64,000 bases of DNA from JANOBD01 sp031411495 (GTDB taxonomy: Bacteria; Planctomycetota; Phycisphaerae; Tepidisphaerales; Tepidisphaeraceae), in assembly GCA_031411495.1 (NCBI GenBank), contig JANOBD010000006.1, forward strand, positions 12,447-76,446, read 5' to 3'. Positions 1-9,502 of this stretch are shown here, one piece after another. A model generated the notes under the pieces. That model saw only the letters and a list, made by a program, of their open reading frames with translations. It ran no database searches and had not been told where the DNA came from. The number at the start of each line of letters is the position of its first letter. Position 1 is the stretch's first letter. The position numbers and the translations under genes are program-made.

Positions 1-166
1 GAAGGCGAAGCTCGATTCGCCAGTGCGAATTGATTCATTTCGATTCGCAAGCCCAAGACGTCGGGGAGAAAAACCGGAGCCGGCGTGTTCGCCGGACCGT
101 TGCCGAGTCGGTTCCAATGGCTGAACACCAGCCTTGCGAGCCCGTCTGCTTTCCGCGGAGGCATTC

Positions 167-613
167 ATGGCGCTGGTGCAGGACATTCTCACCGTTAAAG
201 GTTCCAAGGTTTACACGATCACGCCCGACGCGACGGTCTACGAAGCCGTTGCGCGGATGAACCAGCACAAGCTGGGCGCGCTCGTTGTCGTCAGCCGCGA
301 AGACCCGCAGGAGCCCATCGGCATCTTCACCGAGCGCGACGTGATGCGACGCGTCGTTGGCCAGCTCCGCTATGCGGATCTCGTCGTCGTCGGCGAAGTC
401 ATGACCCGCGACATGGTCACGTGTAACCCGAGCATGCCGATCGACGAAGTCGCCCAGGTCATGCTCGAACAGCGCATCCGCCACCTGCCGGTTCTCAATG
501 AGAACAACGTGCTCTGCGGCATGCTGAGCATCGGCGACGTCAACGCCTGGCATGTGAGTCGCGCCAATGCCACCATTACCGAGCTCAACGACTACATCCT
601 CGGCCGAACCTGA
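167..613 (+). CDS. Two-CBS-domain protein
   Basis: A 148-residue soluble protein made almost entirely of two CBS domains (about residues 8-63 and 76-131), the fold that senses adenine nucleotides and usually regulates a partner. The motifs IGIFTERDVMRR and CGMLSIGDV are the typical ends of CBS units. There is no attached enzyme or transporter domain, so the partner is unknown. I chose the ATG at 167 because GGAGG lies five bases upstream; the in-frame TTG at 134 has no such site. It may be cotranscribed with the NrnA gene about 150 bases downstream, but nothing proves this. Confidence 0.85.
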   Translation: MALVQDILTVKGSKVYTITPDATVYEAVARMNQHKLGALVVVSREDPQEPIGIFTERDVMRRVVGQLRYADLVVVGEVMTRDMVTCNPSMPIDEVAQVMLEQRIRHLPVLNENNVLCGMLSIGDVNAWHVSRANATITELNDYILGRT

Positions 614-761
614 ACCCCGGGCGGGAACCGAGAGAATTGCGCGAACCCAGCGTCAACGGGCGCCGACGATACTCGCTTGCGCGGGCGCGACGGGTTTGGG
701 CGAAGCGCGTTGAGGCTTACCCCTGTCGCCTGGCGACATTCGCTCGCGTAACATCGCGCGA

Positions 762-1760
762 ATGCCCGAGCCGATTCACACGATCATCGCGTCACTTTCG
801 ACCGCACGCAACGTCCTGATCACTACCCACGTGAAACCCGACGGCGATGCCCTCGGATCGGCCGCCGCACTTCAGCTCGGGCTACAGCCGCGCGGGATCA
901 AATCGACGGTACTGCTGCTCTCGAAGCTGCCGAACAAGTATTCCTTCGTGTTCCACGAGAACGCGATCCAGTACGAGGTAAGCGAGACCTCCGTTCCTGC
1001 GCGAGCGTGGTTCGATCGCTTTGACCGCTTCGTCTGCGTCGACACCGGCACCTTCTCGCAGCTTCCGGGACTCGAAGCGATCGTCCCGGACTTGCGCGTG
1101 CCCCGGATCGTGATCGATCACCACAAGACGCAGGAAGCGTGGAGCGACATCCTCTGGCAGGACATCGGCGCCTCCGCCGCAGGCGAAATGATTGAGACGC
1201 TGCTCACACAATGGAACATCGAGATCACGCCCGAGATCGCGAATTGTCTGTTCGTCGCCATCGCCAGCGACACTGGCTGGTTCCAGTTCAGCAACACCAC
1301 GCCGCGCACGCTCCGGCTCGTGGCCGACCTGATGGAGCACGGCGTGAACAGCGATGCGCTCTACCAGCACCTCTATCAGAACGAGCGGCCCGAGCGATTG
1401 CTGCTTCAACAGCGCGCGATGGGTTCACTGCGATTCGATGCAGAGAAGAAGATCGCTTCGATGATGATTCGCAAGTCGGATTTCACCGACGTTGCCGCGA
1501 GCGTCACCGACACCGAAAACCTCATCAACATCCCGCTCCAGGTGGCGAGTGTGCAGGCGAGCGTGCTGTTCGTCGAACCGCCGGAAGGCGGCTCGATCCG
1601 CGTGAGCTTCCGCAGCAAGGGCCAGATCGACGTCGCCCACTTCGCGCAGCAATTTGGCGGCGGCGGACACGCGCGCGCGTCCGGGGCAAAGGTCGATGCG
1701 CCGCTCGACGAGGCCCGTAGCCGCGTCATCGCCGGGCTCGTCTCGGCGCTGAACGGCTAA
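762..1760 (+). CDS. nrnA: NrnA-type DHH phosphoesterase (nanoRNase / pAp phosphatase)
   Basis: Cytoplasmic DHH/DHHA1 phosphoesterase of 332 residues, the usual size. Family members degrade 2-5-nt RNA and often dephosphorylate 3'-phosphoadenosine 5'-phosphate. Metal-binding motifs are visible: HVKPDGDALGS (about 23-33), VCVDTG (about 91-96) and the name-giving DHH at about 119-121 in VIDHHKT. The C-terminal DHHA1 domain ends with the glycine-rich FGGGGHARASGA. The ATG at 762 has no clear ribosome binding site. The 3' end converges on a DUF1232 gene with a 10-base gap, so the two stop regions face each other. Confidence 0.9.
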   Translation: MPEPIHTIIASLSTARNVLITTHVKPDGDALGSAAALQLGLQPRGIKSTVLLLSKLPNKYSFVFHENAIQYEVSETSVPARAWFDRFDRFVCVDTGTFSQLPGLEAIVPDLRVPRIVIDHHKTQEAWSDILWQDIGASAAGEMIETLLTQWNIEITPEIANCLFVAIASDTGWFQFSNTTPRTLRLVADLMEHGVNSDALYQHLYQNERPERLLLQQRAMGSLRFDAEKKIASMMIRKSDFTDVAASVTDTENLINIPLQVASVQASVLFVEPPEGGSIRVSFRSKGQIDVAHFAQQFGGGGHARASGAKVDAPLDEARSRVIAGLVSALNG

Positions 1761-1770
1761 CCCCGATCGT

Positions 1771-2169
1771 TTACGCGCGATGCGCGACCCATAATCTCTC
1801 GATCCAGATTGTGAGCGTCACCGCGAGACCGATCCACACCAGGACAATGATCGCCGCCGCAAACCTGCTCGCCGGACACCGCTTCTCCGCTGCCTCGGCC
1901 GCGGTGCGGCGGCAATCGTCGAGCACCTCTGCCGGGATCAGTCGCCGGAACAACAGAATTCCGAGCGGCAACAGGATCACGTCGTCGAGATAGCCGAGCA
2001 CCGGAATGAAATCTGGTATCAGATCGATCGGGCTCAGCGCGTAGCCGATCACGACGAAGCCCAGGGCCTTCGCATACCACGGCGTGCGAGGGTCCCGGCA
2101 CGCGAGAAAGAGCGCGTGGATCTCACGCTTGAGCGACTTGGCCTTTGGTCTGAGGTCCTGCAGCATCAT
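1771..2169 (-). CDS. DUF1232 (YkvA-like) membrane protein
   Basis: A 132-residue protein with the DUF1232 signature GYALSPIDLIPDFIPVLGYL followed by a hydrophobic segment and a second membrane segment near the C-terminus (AAIIVLVWIGLAVTLTIWI). The N-terminal basic region (LRPKAKSLKREIHAL) is typical. The molecular function of this family is unknown; it is found widely in bacteria and probably sits in the inner membrane. It lies just downstream of, and possibly in one transcript with, the cupin gene at 2225-2581. Confidence 0.85.
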   Translation of the reverse strand: MMLQDLRPKAKSLKREIHALFLACRDPRTPWYAKALGFVVIGYALSPIDLIPDFIPVLGYLDDVILLPLGILLFRRLIPAEVLDDCRRTAAEAAEKRCPASRFAAAIIVLVWIGLAVTLTIWIERLWVAHRA

Positions 2170-2224
2170 GCGCCGGCAACCGGATCTGCCCCGCGCAAGG
2201 CGCGCGGCGAAATGTTTGAAGTGT

Positions 2225-2581
2225 TCACGCGGCGATCCCGTCCTTGAGTTCCGTCAGAATGACATGAATCTTCCCGGTGCCGACGTTTCTCAGCGAGTGC
2301 GGTGGCAATGGATTGGCCCAGATCGCCGACCCGACCTCCGGCGCAATTCCTTGTGCCTTGGAGTCCATGACGACATTCCTCTGGGCATCGTACCGGACGC
2401 AATCGCTCCAGCTGATGATGTACAGATAGCCGGGCCACACGTGCGTGTGGACCGCCGTCTCATCGCCGGGCAGGATCACCGTCTCGAGCACGCGAACTCG
2501 ATCGTTCTCGAGCAGGACCTTGTGGTGCCCGGGTGCCGCGATAACGGCGTCGAGAACATCAGTGAGACCAACTGCACTCAT
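2225..2581 (-). CDS. Small single-domain cupin protein
   Basis: A 118-residue cupin-fold protein. The metal-ligand stretch is recognisable (ETAVHTHVWPGYLYI, with HTH), followed by the second cupin motif around NPLPPHSLRNVG and a closing beta strand KIHVILTEL. The sequence near the start (HHKVLLENDRVRVLE) is common in small cupins of unassigned substrate. No catalytic domain is fused. Function cannot be assigned beyond a likely small-molecule-binding or metal-dependent role. Confidence 0.8.
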   Translation of the reverse strand: MSAVGLTDVLDAVIAAPGHHKVLLENDRVRVLETVILPGDETAVHTHVWPGYLYIISWSDCVRYDAQRNVVMDSKAQGIAPEVGSAIWANPLPPHSLRNVGTGKIHVILTELKDGIAA

Positions 2582-2770
2582 CTACGCGACTCTATCGATC
2601 ATCCCCAAGGACGCCAACGCAATTCGTCGCGATCCGCACGCAGTCGGTCGTAACGGCGGAGTCGGATGCTTTTGCGTGATGCGCGGGTCGACCCGGCCGT
2701 TCAGGAGAACTCGCCACGCAATTCGGCCCGCAATGACCGGAGTCGCCACATCCACGCCTCGCTTCTCAGT

Positions 2771-3775
2771 TCACACCTTCCGCTCCTCCGCCCAGACGGC
2801 ATACGTCGCGGCGCCGAGCAACCCCGTCTCTACGTAGGTCACGAGTTTCACCGGGATCGACGCGATCAAGCTGCGCATGCTCGAAGGCCCGCTCTGTTCG
2901 AACGCGGAATTAAAGACCGGCGAATGGATGCGCGATTTCAGCAAGTTGGCGATGTTGCCGGCGATATAGATCCCGCCCGTCGAGAGGTAGTTGAACGCGC
3001 AGTTTCCACAGAACTCGCCGAGCATCCGGGTAAACACGTCGAGCGTTTGGCCGGCGAGCGGGTCGCTGCTGCTGGGGTCTGTGAGTGCTTCGCCCTTGGG
3101 CGCGGCATCCAGATTCGGCGAAGCCGGGTTGGCCAGGCTGGCGTAGATCAGTCGCAGCCCTGGCCCGGAAAGCAGGTGCTCGCGGGTAATGAGCGCCTCG
3201 CGCGTGAGCTTCCTGACCGACTGGATCAGCTGCCAAGTCCTCTCTTCCCGCGCCGGCAGATCGGTGTGGCCGGCTTCGGTAGGCGTCGGGCGATGCAGCT
3301 TCGACCCGGCATCGTACACGAGCATGCCGACACCCAGACCGGTGCCCGGCGCGACGATGACCTGGGTTCCGGTCGGGCGGACTTTGCCGGCGCGAATTGT
3401 GATCAGTGCCTCCGCCGCGCTCCGTTCGATGCTGGAAAGGCTCGCCGCGTGCGCCGCCATGTCGTTGATGAGGTTCACGCGGTGTGGCTGGTTGATCTGA
3501 AGTCGACTGGCGATCTGGTCGGCATCGACTTCCGGCCAGTGCGGGATGTTGGTGAGCTTGACCGTTCGTCCCTCGACCGGGCCGGCGATTCCGAAGCAGG
3601 CATCGGTCACGCCGGCGCATTGCGAACTGCACCTGTGCAGGATCGCATCGAGGTCGGCGAAATCGGCGTTCTTGAACTTGATCGGTTCGCCAACCGGCCG
3701 CAGGGCGCTTGCCTCAACTGTCCAAAGCATGAGCCGCGTGTTGGTTCCGCCGATGTCGCCCGCCAGGATGCGCAT
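2771..3775 (-). CDS. glk: Glucokinase (Glk family)
   Basis: ATP-dependent glucokinase of the bacterial Glk family, 334 residues, making glucose-6-phosphate in the cytoplasm. The phosphate-binding loop AGDIGGTNTRLML (about 5-17), APGTGLGVG and the substrate loop EAGHTDLPA are visible; they match the Escherichia coli Glk layout rather than the ROK family, as the ROK CXCGXXGCXE zinc motif is absent. I chose the ATG at 3775 because AAAGGGA stands just upstream and because it begins at the conserved MRILAGDIGG; an upstream extension is out of family. It is divergent from the plsC gene, sharing an 86-base intergenic space. Confidence 0.92.
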   Translation of the reverse strand: MRILAGDIGGTNTRLMLWTVEASALRPVGEPIKFKNADFADLDAILHRCSSQCAGVTDACFGIAGPVEGRTVKLTNIPHWPEVDADQIASRLQINQPHRVNLINDMAAHAASLSSIERSAAEALITIRAGKVRPTGTQVIVAPGTGLGVGMLVYDAGSKLHRPTPTEAGHTDLPAREERTWQLIQSVRKLTREALITREHLLSGPGLRLIYASLANPASPNLDAAPKGEALTDPSSSDPLAGQTLDVFTRMLGEFCGNCAFNYLSTGGIYIAGNIANLLKSRIHSPVFNSAFEQSGPSSMRSLIASIPVKLVTYVETGLLGAATYAVWAEERKV

Positions 3776-3861
3776 AATTCCCTTTCGAAGTTCGCGAGGG
3801 AGTGTGCGAGATCGAGCGGGCAAATTCAATCGATGGTCGAGACACGCGCGCCATCGACAGG

Positions 3862-4518
3862 ATGACAAACATCCACGAGTATGCGCGCATGCGGCAGAGG
3901 GCCTTGGACGAAAATCATCTCATCACGCGATTTCTCCATGCATCCAACCGGCTCTTCTCGCGCGCCTATCACAAGGTTGAAGTGCTCACCCCCTGCCCGT
4001 TGCCGCGCGAAGGGCCGGCCATCGTGATCTGCAATCACATCTCGAGTCTCGACCCGTTTCTGATCCAAGGGACGTCTCAGCGCGTCATCCGCTGGATGAT
4101 GGCCAAGGAGTATTTCGACTTGCCGGTGGCACACACACTCTGCGGCATGCTCGGATTCATCCCCGTGAATCGAAGCGGCAGAGACTCGGAAAGTCTCAAG
4201 GCAGGCCTGCGGGCACTTGCTGCGGGAGAGGTGCTGGGGATTTTTCCCGAAGGGCGAATTTCTCCGACTCGGGAGCTGCTTCCCTTCCAGCCGGGTCTCG
4301 GAGTGATCGCGCAGCGAACCGGTGCGACCATCTACCCGGCGGCGCTCGAAGGGATTCCAAGAAATCTTTCGATGGTCAGCGCGGCGGCGATTCCGCAGAC
4401 TGCAAAGATTTTTTATGGCCCCCCGATGACGAATTCCGATCGAAACAAGACTTTTTCGGCAGACTTCCGACAAGCAGTGCAAGCGCTTCAATGCCAAGCC
4501 CTTGCGAAAACGTGTTAA
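3862..4518 (+). CDS. plsC: 1-acyl-glycerol-3-phosphate acyltransferase family protein
   Basis: A PlsC/LPLAT-fold acyltransferase of about 218 residues that likely makes phosphatidate from lysophosphatidate at the inner membrane. The catalytic NHISSLD (H59, D64; HX4D motif) and the substrate motif IFPEGRIS are both present. PlsC family members of this length are normal. The start is uncertain: ATG at 3862 is a reasonable choice, with ATG at 3889 or an upstream in-frame start also open. Exact acyl acceptor cannot be told from sequence; other lysophospholipid acceptors are possible. Confidence 0.85.
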   Translation: MTNIHEYARMRQRALDENHLITRFLHASNRLFSRAYHKVEVLTPCPLPREGPAIVICNHISSLDPFLIQGTSQRVIRWMMAKEYFDLPVAHTLCGMLGFIPVNRSGRDSESLKAGLRALAAGEVLGIFPEGRISPTRELLPFQPGLGVIAQRTGATIYPAALEGIPRNLSMVSAAAIPQTAKIFYGPPMTNSDRNKTFSADFRQAVQALQCQALAKTC

Positions 4519-4663
4519 CGAGTTGGTGACCGGTTCGCGCCATCCTCACGCACAAATCCGAAACGCCGGACGAACTCGCGCGTTCCTATTTCGTAGAATA
4601 AACATTGTAGAAAGATCAAGTGCGGGGCCGATGAGAATTCTGTAAGCGGGAGATGACCGAGAT

Positions 4664-4691
4664 TTGACAGTTGTTCCGTAGTTGCTACCGT
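4664..4691 (+). promoter_or_regulatory. Candidate sigma-70-type promoter
   Basis: A perfect TTGACA (4664-4669), 16-base spacer, then TACCGT (4686-4691). The same arrangement, TTGACA-16-TACCTT, occurs at 17239-17266, so this may be a local promoter style. No gene starts before the terminator at 4743. Confidence 0.4.
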
Positions 4692-4697
4692 AATATG

Positions 4698-4780
4698 GGC
4701 AAACTGGAACATCTAGCGCGACGGCGCATTTTCTCCCCTCCGGAAGACACCGAGCCCTGAAAGCCGGTGTCTTCTTTTTC
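4698..4780 (+). ncRNA. Candidate small RNA of about 80 nt
   Basis: A transcript starting about seven bases after the -10 element at 4686 would end at the terminator at 4743-4779, giving an RNA of roughly 80 nt with no start codon followed by an open frame of any length. The spacing of promoter and terminator suggests an independent unit rather than readthrough from plsC, which ends 180 bases before. I do not recognise the sequence as a known RNA family. The call rests on promoter plus terminator only. Confidence 0.3.
4743..4779 (+). terminator. Rho-independent terminator
   Basis: Perfect 10-bp stem GAAGACACCG (4743-4752) / CGGTGTCTTC (4765-4774), 12-nt loop, followed directly by TTTTT. Orientation is plus strand; the other strand has no T run. 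Confidence 0.8.
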
Positions 4781-4957
4781 ATTCACGCCCCTAATGAAAT
4801 GCCCCGCACGGTTTTCTACTACCTGAGTATTTCCATTCGTGTCTTCCTCCTTGATCGCATCCGCGGCGTTTTCGCACGTCATTCTCGGTTGCTGAAACCA
4901 TTGAACATGTTCACCGCCCTCGCCCTTCGGCGGGCGAAGCCACTATAACTCTTCGCG

Positions 4958-5845
4958 ATGACTCAGACCCTCCAACTCGGACACAGCCCCGACCCGGACG
5001 ATGCGTTCATGTTCTATGGACTCGCCAAGGAACGCCTCGACACCGGCAAGTGGCGGTTCAAGCACATTCTCCAGGACATCCAGACGCTCAACCAGCGCGC
5101 GATGAAGGGCGACCTAGAAATCAGCGCCATCTCCATCCACGCGTTCCCCTACGTTGCCGACAAGTACGCGCTGATGAGCTGCGGCAGCAGCATGGGCGAT
5201 GGCTACGGGCCGATGGTGGTCACGAGAACCCCGATGTCGGTCGACGATTTGAAAGGGAAGACCATCGCCATCCCCGGCGAAATGACGACCGCTTTTCTCG
5301 CGCTGCAGCTCTGCATCGGGCGCGGTCAGCGCGCTGACACCCCGTCACAGCAGCATCGCTCGGCCGCGAGCTTCAACTACGTCGTCGCGATGTTTGACGA
5401 GATCCCGAAACTGGTGGCGGACGGAAAAGTCGATGCCGGCCTACTCATCCACGAAGGTCAGCTGACGTTCAAAACGCTCGGGCTCCATCTCGTGGTGGAT
5501 ACGGGCGTTTGGTTTCAGGAGAAAACGGGCTTGCCCCTGCCGCTTGGCGGCAACGTCATTCGCCGGGATCTCGGTCAGCCCGCCATGCAGGAAGTGACCG
5601 ACATCCTGAAGCGATCGATCCAGTACTCACTCGATCATCGCGCCGAAGCCGTCGAGTATTCACTGCAGTTCGGCCGCGACCTGAACCGCGACCTGGCCGA
5701 CAAGTTTGTCGGCATGTACGTGAATCACTGGACGATCGACTACGGCGAGCGTGGCCGGGCGGCGATCACGCGGCTGCTGAGCGACGGTGCGAAAGCCGGG
5801 CTCGTACCGGCGATTCCGCAGATCGAGTTCGTGACGGCGCGATAG
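4958..5845 (+). CDS. mqnD: 1,4-dihydroxy-6-naphthoate synthase (futalosine menaquinone pathway)
   Basis: MqnA/MqnD-family protein of 295 residues. It begins with the family hallmark LGHSPDPDDAFMFYGLA and has the periplasmic-binding-protein-like fold used to bind cyclic de-hypoxanthinylfutalosine; the product feeds menaquinone synthesis. The features GDLEISAISIHAFPYVADKY and GKTIAIPGEMTTA are typical of MqnD rather than MqnA. It implies the organism uses the futalosine route for menaquinone. No other mqn gene lies nearby, so the pathway genes are scattered. It converges on the lipoprotein gene downstream. Confidence 0.88.
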   Translation: MTQTLQLGHSPDPDDAFMFYGLAKERLDTGKWRFKHILQDIQTLNQRAMKGDLEISAISIHAFPYVADKYALMSCGSSMGDGYGPMVVTRTPMSVDDLKGKTIAIPGEMTTAFLALQLCIGRGQRADTPSQQHRSAASFNYVVAMFDEIPKLVADGKVDAGLLIHEGQLTFKTLGLHLVVDTGVWFQEKTGLPLPLGGNVIRRDLGQPAMQEVTDILKRSIQYSLDHRAEAVEYSLQFGRDLNRDLADKFVGMYVNHWTIDYGERGRAAITRLLSDGAKAGLVPAIPQIEFVTAR

Positions 5846-5887
5846 GGAAGGCCGTGAGTTACGCCGCTTGAGCGCGTCGCCTTAGCG

Positions 5888-6211
5888 TCATCGATCGTAA
5901 TAGCCTCTGCGCGCCGCCGGCGAACTGTCGCGCTGGGCGTCGTAATACCCTTTGTCGTACGCCTCGCGCTTTTCGATTTTTCGTTCATCCGACGCGTGGC
6001 CGATGAGTGCGCCGGTACCGGCGCCGACGGCGCCGCCGATGAGCGCGCCGCCAACGGCGTTACCGCTCTGGTGGCCGATGATGCCGCCGGCCAACGCGCC
6101 GACACCGCCGCCGATGAGCGCGCCATTGCCGGCATCATTCGCACAGCCCACGCCGCTGAAGAGCAGGCTCGCGGTCGTCACAACACTGAGAATCCTGGTT
6201 TTATGGTTCAT
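5888..6211 (-). CDS. Glycine-zipper lipoprotein
   Basis: A 107-residue exported protein. The N-terminus is a lipoprotein signal (TASLLFSGVGC, lipobox ending at Cys 23). It is followed by a glycine-rich zipper (ALIGGGVGALAGGIIGHQSG and GGALIGGAVGAGTGALIGH), the YMGG/SlyB-like pattern that packs in membranes, and a basic Tyr/Arg-rich tail. Such proteins are usually anchored to the outer membrane and are of unknown or envelope-stress function. No partner genes are adjacent. Confidence 0.8.
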   Translation of the reverse strand: MNHKTRILSVVTTASLLFSGVGCANDAGNGALIGGGVGALAGGIIGHQSGNAVGGALIGGAVGAGTGALIGHASDERKIEKREAYDKGYYDAQRDSSPAARRGYYDR

Positions 6212-6375
6212 GATGCCCTGTTAATCGGCCAACACTGCGGGCCGCTTCGATGAGAGATGCGTCAGTTCGGCTCACGGACTGACAAAACCCGCTCGCAATT
6301 GCGGAACGACCGGCGCAATCGATTTTCTTCCGCAGTCCAAGGGCGCAGCGACACGGTTGGCGACTAATAGAAAAA

Positions 6376-6405
6376 GACGCGCGCCATGGGCGCGCGTCGT
6401 TTTGA
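6376..6405 (-). terminator. Terminator downstream of pyrophosphatase
   Basis: Perfect stem GACGCGCGCC (6376-6385) / GGCGCGCGTC (6389-6398) with a 3-nt loop. On the minus strand the stem is followed by TTTTTC (complement of 6371-6375), placing it 45-75 bases after the ppa stop codon. The plus strand side has TTTTG, so it may work both ways. Confidence 0.75.
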
Positions 6406-6450
6406 AAAAGCGTTCGTTCGCGATCGGAGTCGCTCAGGCTTCGATACCGA

Positions 6451-6999
<549 letters not shown>

Positions 7000-7147
7000 G
7001 GATCTGAACTCCTCAAACTGAGCGATTTCGAATGGCCAATAGTAGCACGACTCGCCAGGCACGCTCCGGACGAGACCCAGGTCGAACTTGAGTCATCGTC
7101 GGCGCTTTTCGGACGTGGGTTGAGACTTGAGTCGGCCCCGGTTTCAT

Positions 7148-8119
7148 TCATGAGATGGTCGAAATACGCGTGTCATCCTCATTCGCCGCGTAGTCGACCA
7201 GATTATCGGAAGGACTCACGCGGACAAACCAATCGCGGCCGTCGTTGCCCATGAGCAGGTCGGCGCCGCTGCCGCCGTCGAGGACATCCTGGTCGGCGTT
7301 GCCAATGAGTTGATCGTCGCCTGCGCCGCCGAGCAGCGTGTCGTTGCCTTCACCGCCGATGAGCGTATCGTCCCCGGCGCCGCCTTCGAGGGAATCGTTG
7401 CCGCGATTGGATTCGAGACGGTCATCGCCTGCGCCGCCGAGAAGCGTGTCGGCATCCTTGACGTTGCCTTGCCAGTTGCCGCGGATGGTGTCGTTTCCGG
7501 CACCGCCGTCGATAAGGTCGCGTCCGTCTTCGCCGTACAAAACGTCGTTTCCAGCATTGCCATAGACGACATCTTCATCTTCCGCGGCCCAGACGGTGTC
7601 ATCGCCGCGGCCGCAGACGATGGTGTCGTTCTCGATGCCGCCATAGATCGAGTCATTCCCGTCACCGCCGACGATCAAGTCCGATTCGCTCTCCCCGTGG
7701 ATCGTGTCGTCGCCACTTCCGCCGACGATGACATCGCCACCGCGGCTGCCATAGACCCGCAGCGGGATCAGAAACCGGTTGAGCGATTCATCGACGACGA
7801 TGCGATCGTCGCCGCGCTTGCCGAAGAGTTCGACGCGTATGACATCGGCAACGACGAACGTCTGCCGTTCGCGGCCGCGATTCAGATTCACGACCACGCG
7901 GGACGTGTCGCGCGGCTCGATCGCGAGATCGATTCGGTCGCCTTTACTGGTGCCTTCGACGTAGAGCACGTGTTCGGCGAGAACGATGGACAAGAGCGAT
8001 CGCGGTTCGCAGCGATCGACGCTTCGCCGCGGCATACAACGCCTGCCGCGGCTGCCGAGCGGCGAAGCCTTTCTGATCGCACGATGCGCGCCTGTCGACG
8101 GACGGTTCCCACTTCCCAT
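7148..8119 (-). CDS. RTX-type calcium-binding repeat protein with planctomycete export motif
   Basis: A 323-residue secreted or surface protein. After a basic N-terminus comes CEPRSLLS (about 37-44), the planctomycetal LEPR-type motif that precedes exported repeat proteins. From about residue 120 on there are about 14 nonapeptides of the RTX type (for example GGSGDDTIHG, GGAGNDTIRG, GGEGNDTLLG), which form calcium-bound beta rolls. No enzymatic domain is visible. GGAGG-type ribosome binding site GGGAGGA lies just upstream of the ATG at 8119. Function is structural or unknown. Confidence 0.85.
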   Translation of the reverse strand: MGSGNRPSTGAHRAIRKASPLGSRGRRCMPRRSVDRCEPRSLLSIVLAEHVLYVEGTSKGDRIDLAIEPRDTSRVVVNLNRGRERQTFVVADVIRVELFGKRGDDRIVVDESLNRFLIPLRVYGSRGGDVIVGGSGDDTIHGESESDLIVGGDGNDSIYGGIENDTIVCGRGDDTVWAAEDEDVVYGNAGNDVLYGEDGRDLIDGGAGNDTIRGNWQGNVKDADTLLGGAGDDRLESNRGNDSLEGGAGDDTLIGGEGNDTLLGGAGDDQLIGNADQDVLDGGSGADLLMGNDGRDWFVRVSPSDNLVDYAANEDDTRISTIS

Positions 8120-8171
8120 CGCTTCCTCCCTGAAGAAACCCGTCGCGTTTCCAACGCGATTCGATCGGCGG

Positions 8172-9263
8172 TCAAACCACTTCGTCGTTCAGATAGTTGA
8201 TGAGTTGCCGCAATCGCCCCGCATCGCGGCGATTGAAGTTGAAGATCAATCGAGGCAAGTTGGCGATCTCCGACTCGTCGGCCTCTACCTTCAGCGCTTC
8301 CGACACGATGTATTCGCCGGACATGTTGATGTCGGCGTACGCCTTGCGGATATGGTTGAGCTGCGCGTCGTTCGGTGCCTTCCTGAGCCGGATCACAAGT
8401 TGATCGCGCACGTACCGGATCGAGTGGTAGTTTTTGTAGAAGCGCGAGCATTCATCGGCGGCCTTCTCGATGTCATCGGTGATGAGATAGAGGCTCAGGT
8501 CGCTGGGGCTGATGAGTTTTCGCGCCAGCAGGTGTTTCTCGACATGGTCCTGCCACGCGTCCCAGTAGCCACCCTTGGGATGATCGATCATGACGATCGG
8601 CATGGGTGGGGCCTTGCCGGTCTGGATGAGGGTAAGCACTTCGAAGCCTTCATCCAGCGTGCCGAAGCCTCCGGGGAACAGTGCGATGGCGCTGCTGGTA
8701 CGGACGAACATGAGCTTGCGGGTGAAGAAGTATTTGAAGTTGACGAGCTTGTCGTCGCCTTCGATGTGCTCGTTGGTCTTCTGTTCGAAGGGGAGGCGGA
8801 TGGCGAGGCCGAAGGAAGGCTCGCGGCCGGCGCCGCCGTGCGCCGCCGCCATGATGCCGCCGCCGGCGCCGGTGGTGACCATCCAGCCGCGCTCGGCCAT
8901 GATCTTTCCGAAATCGCTCGCGGCGATGTAATCGGGCGCAGTCGGACTGGTCCGCGCCGAGCCGAAGACCGACACTTTCAGCGTGCTGTGGTACGGCGAA
9001 AAGATCTTGAGCGCGTAGCGCAGCTCGGCCATCGCCGAGTTGAGCAGCTTCACGTCGCCGCGCGACGTGTGATCGCGGAGCAGCTTCAACGCGTTCTGCA
9101 CGATGCCGGAAACGAGATCCCCCTGTGGGACCGAGTCGAGTGCGGCGAGAAGCTCGCGCGCTTTCGCATTCACGTCATCGATCTGAGCTGGAGAGACTTG
9201 TGTGGGGCGTTCGAACGATTCCTGTGCGGCTTCGATTTCCGCTTGTTTGTTTTCATTCATCAC
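8172..9263 (-). CDS. LOG-family / TIGR00730 Rossmann-fold protein
   Basis: A 363-residue protein containing a LOG (Lonely Guy) type nucleotide-binding domain: VSVFGSARTSP, TGAGGGIMAAAHGGA and the hallmark FPGGFGTLDEGFEVLTLIQTG are present in order at about residues 100-230. The family includes cytokinin-riboside monophosphate phosphoribohydrolases, often called lysine decarboxylase by mistake. This copy is longer than the usual 180-230 residues, with an N-terminal helical extension of about 95 residues and a C-terminal extension of about 100. The true substrate is unknown. Confidence 0.85.
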   Translation of the reverse strand: MMNENKQAEIEAAQESFERPTQVSPAQIDDVNAKARELLAALDSVPQGDLVSGIVQNALKLLRDHTSRGDVKLLNSAMAELRYALKIFSPYHSTLKVSVFGSARTSPTAPDYIAASDFGKIMAERGWMVTTGAGGGIMAAAHGGAGREPSFGLAIRLPFEQKTNEHIEGDDKLVNFKYFFTRKLMFVRTSSAIALFPGGFGTLDEGFEVLTLIQTGKAPPMPIVMIDHPKGGYWDAWQDHVEKHLLARKLISPSDLSLYLITDDIEKAADECSRFYKNYHSIRYVRDQLVIRLRKAPNDAQLNHIRKAYADINMSGEYIVSEALKVEADESEIANLPRLIFNFNRRDAGRLRQLINYLNDEVV

Positions 9264-9502
9264 CCAGTAGTCTCGCCTTTCTCACTTCGACGATCAACCG
9301 TCTAAAAACAAAATGGTACACGGCAGATTTACCGCACATATTGGGGTGGCTCGCGTACGAATTGGGGCGATTTGCGACGAAAACGGTTCGGAAACCATGC
9401 ATTGTGTCGCGGGGCTAATGCTCGTGCAGATCGACTCCGATATCCCGTTCGTCGGGCCTCTGCTGTTGCGGCCCAAACCAGTTCTCGTGAGACCCATCTG
9501 AA

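Larger units (their letters stand above)
4519..4957. other. Intergenic region with a candidate small RNA
   Basis: This 439-base gap between plsC and mqnD has no convincing coding sequence: the short minus-strand frames in it overlap the terminator and look random. It contains a consensus-like promoter (4664-4691) and, 80 bases on, a strong rho-independent terminator (4743-4779), both on the plus strand. Between 4780 and 4957 I see nothing but a likely mqnD leader. Confidence 0.6.

Noticed and set aside
2666..3865. A 399-codon frame antisense to glk
   Set aside because: The glk frame on the other strand has clear motifs; this is its shadow.
4685..4882. Small minus-strand open frames in the plsC-mqnD gap
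   Set aside because: They run through the terminator and have no ribosome binding site or homology.
7310..8200. A 296-codon frame antisense to the RTX protein
   Set aside because: It is only open because the RTX repeats are periodic; no start signal and Val/Ala/Asp repeat content.
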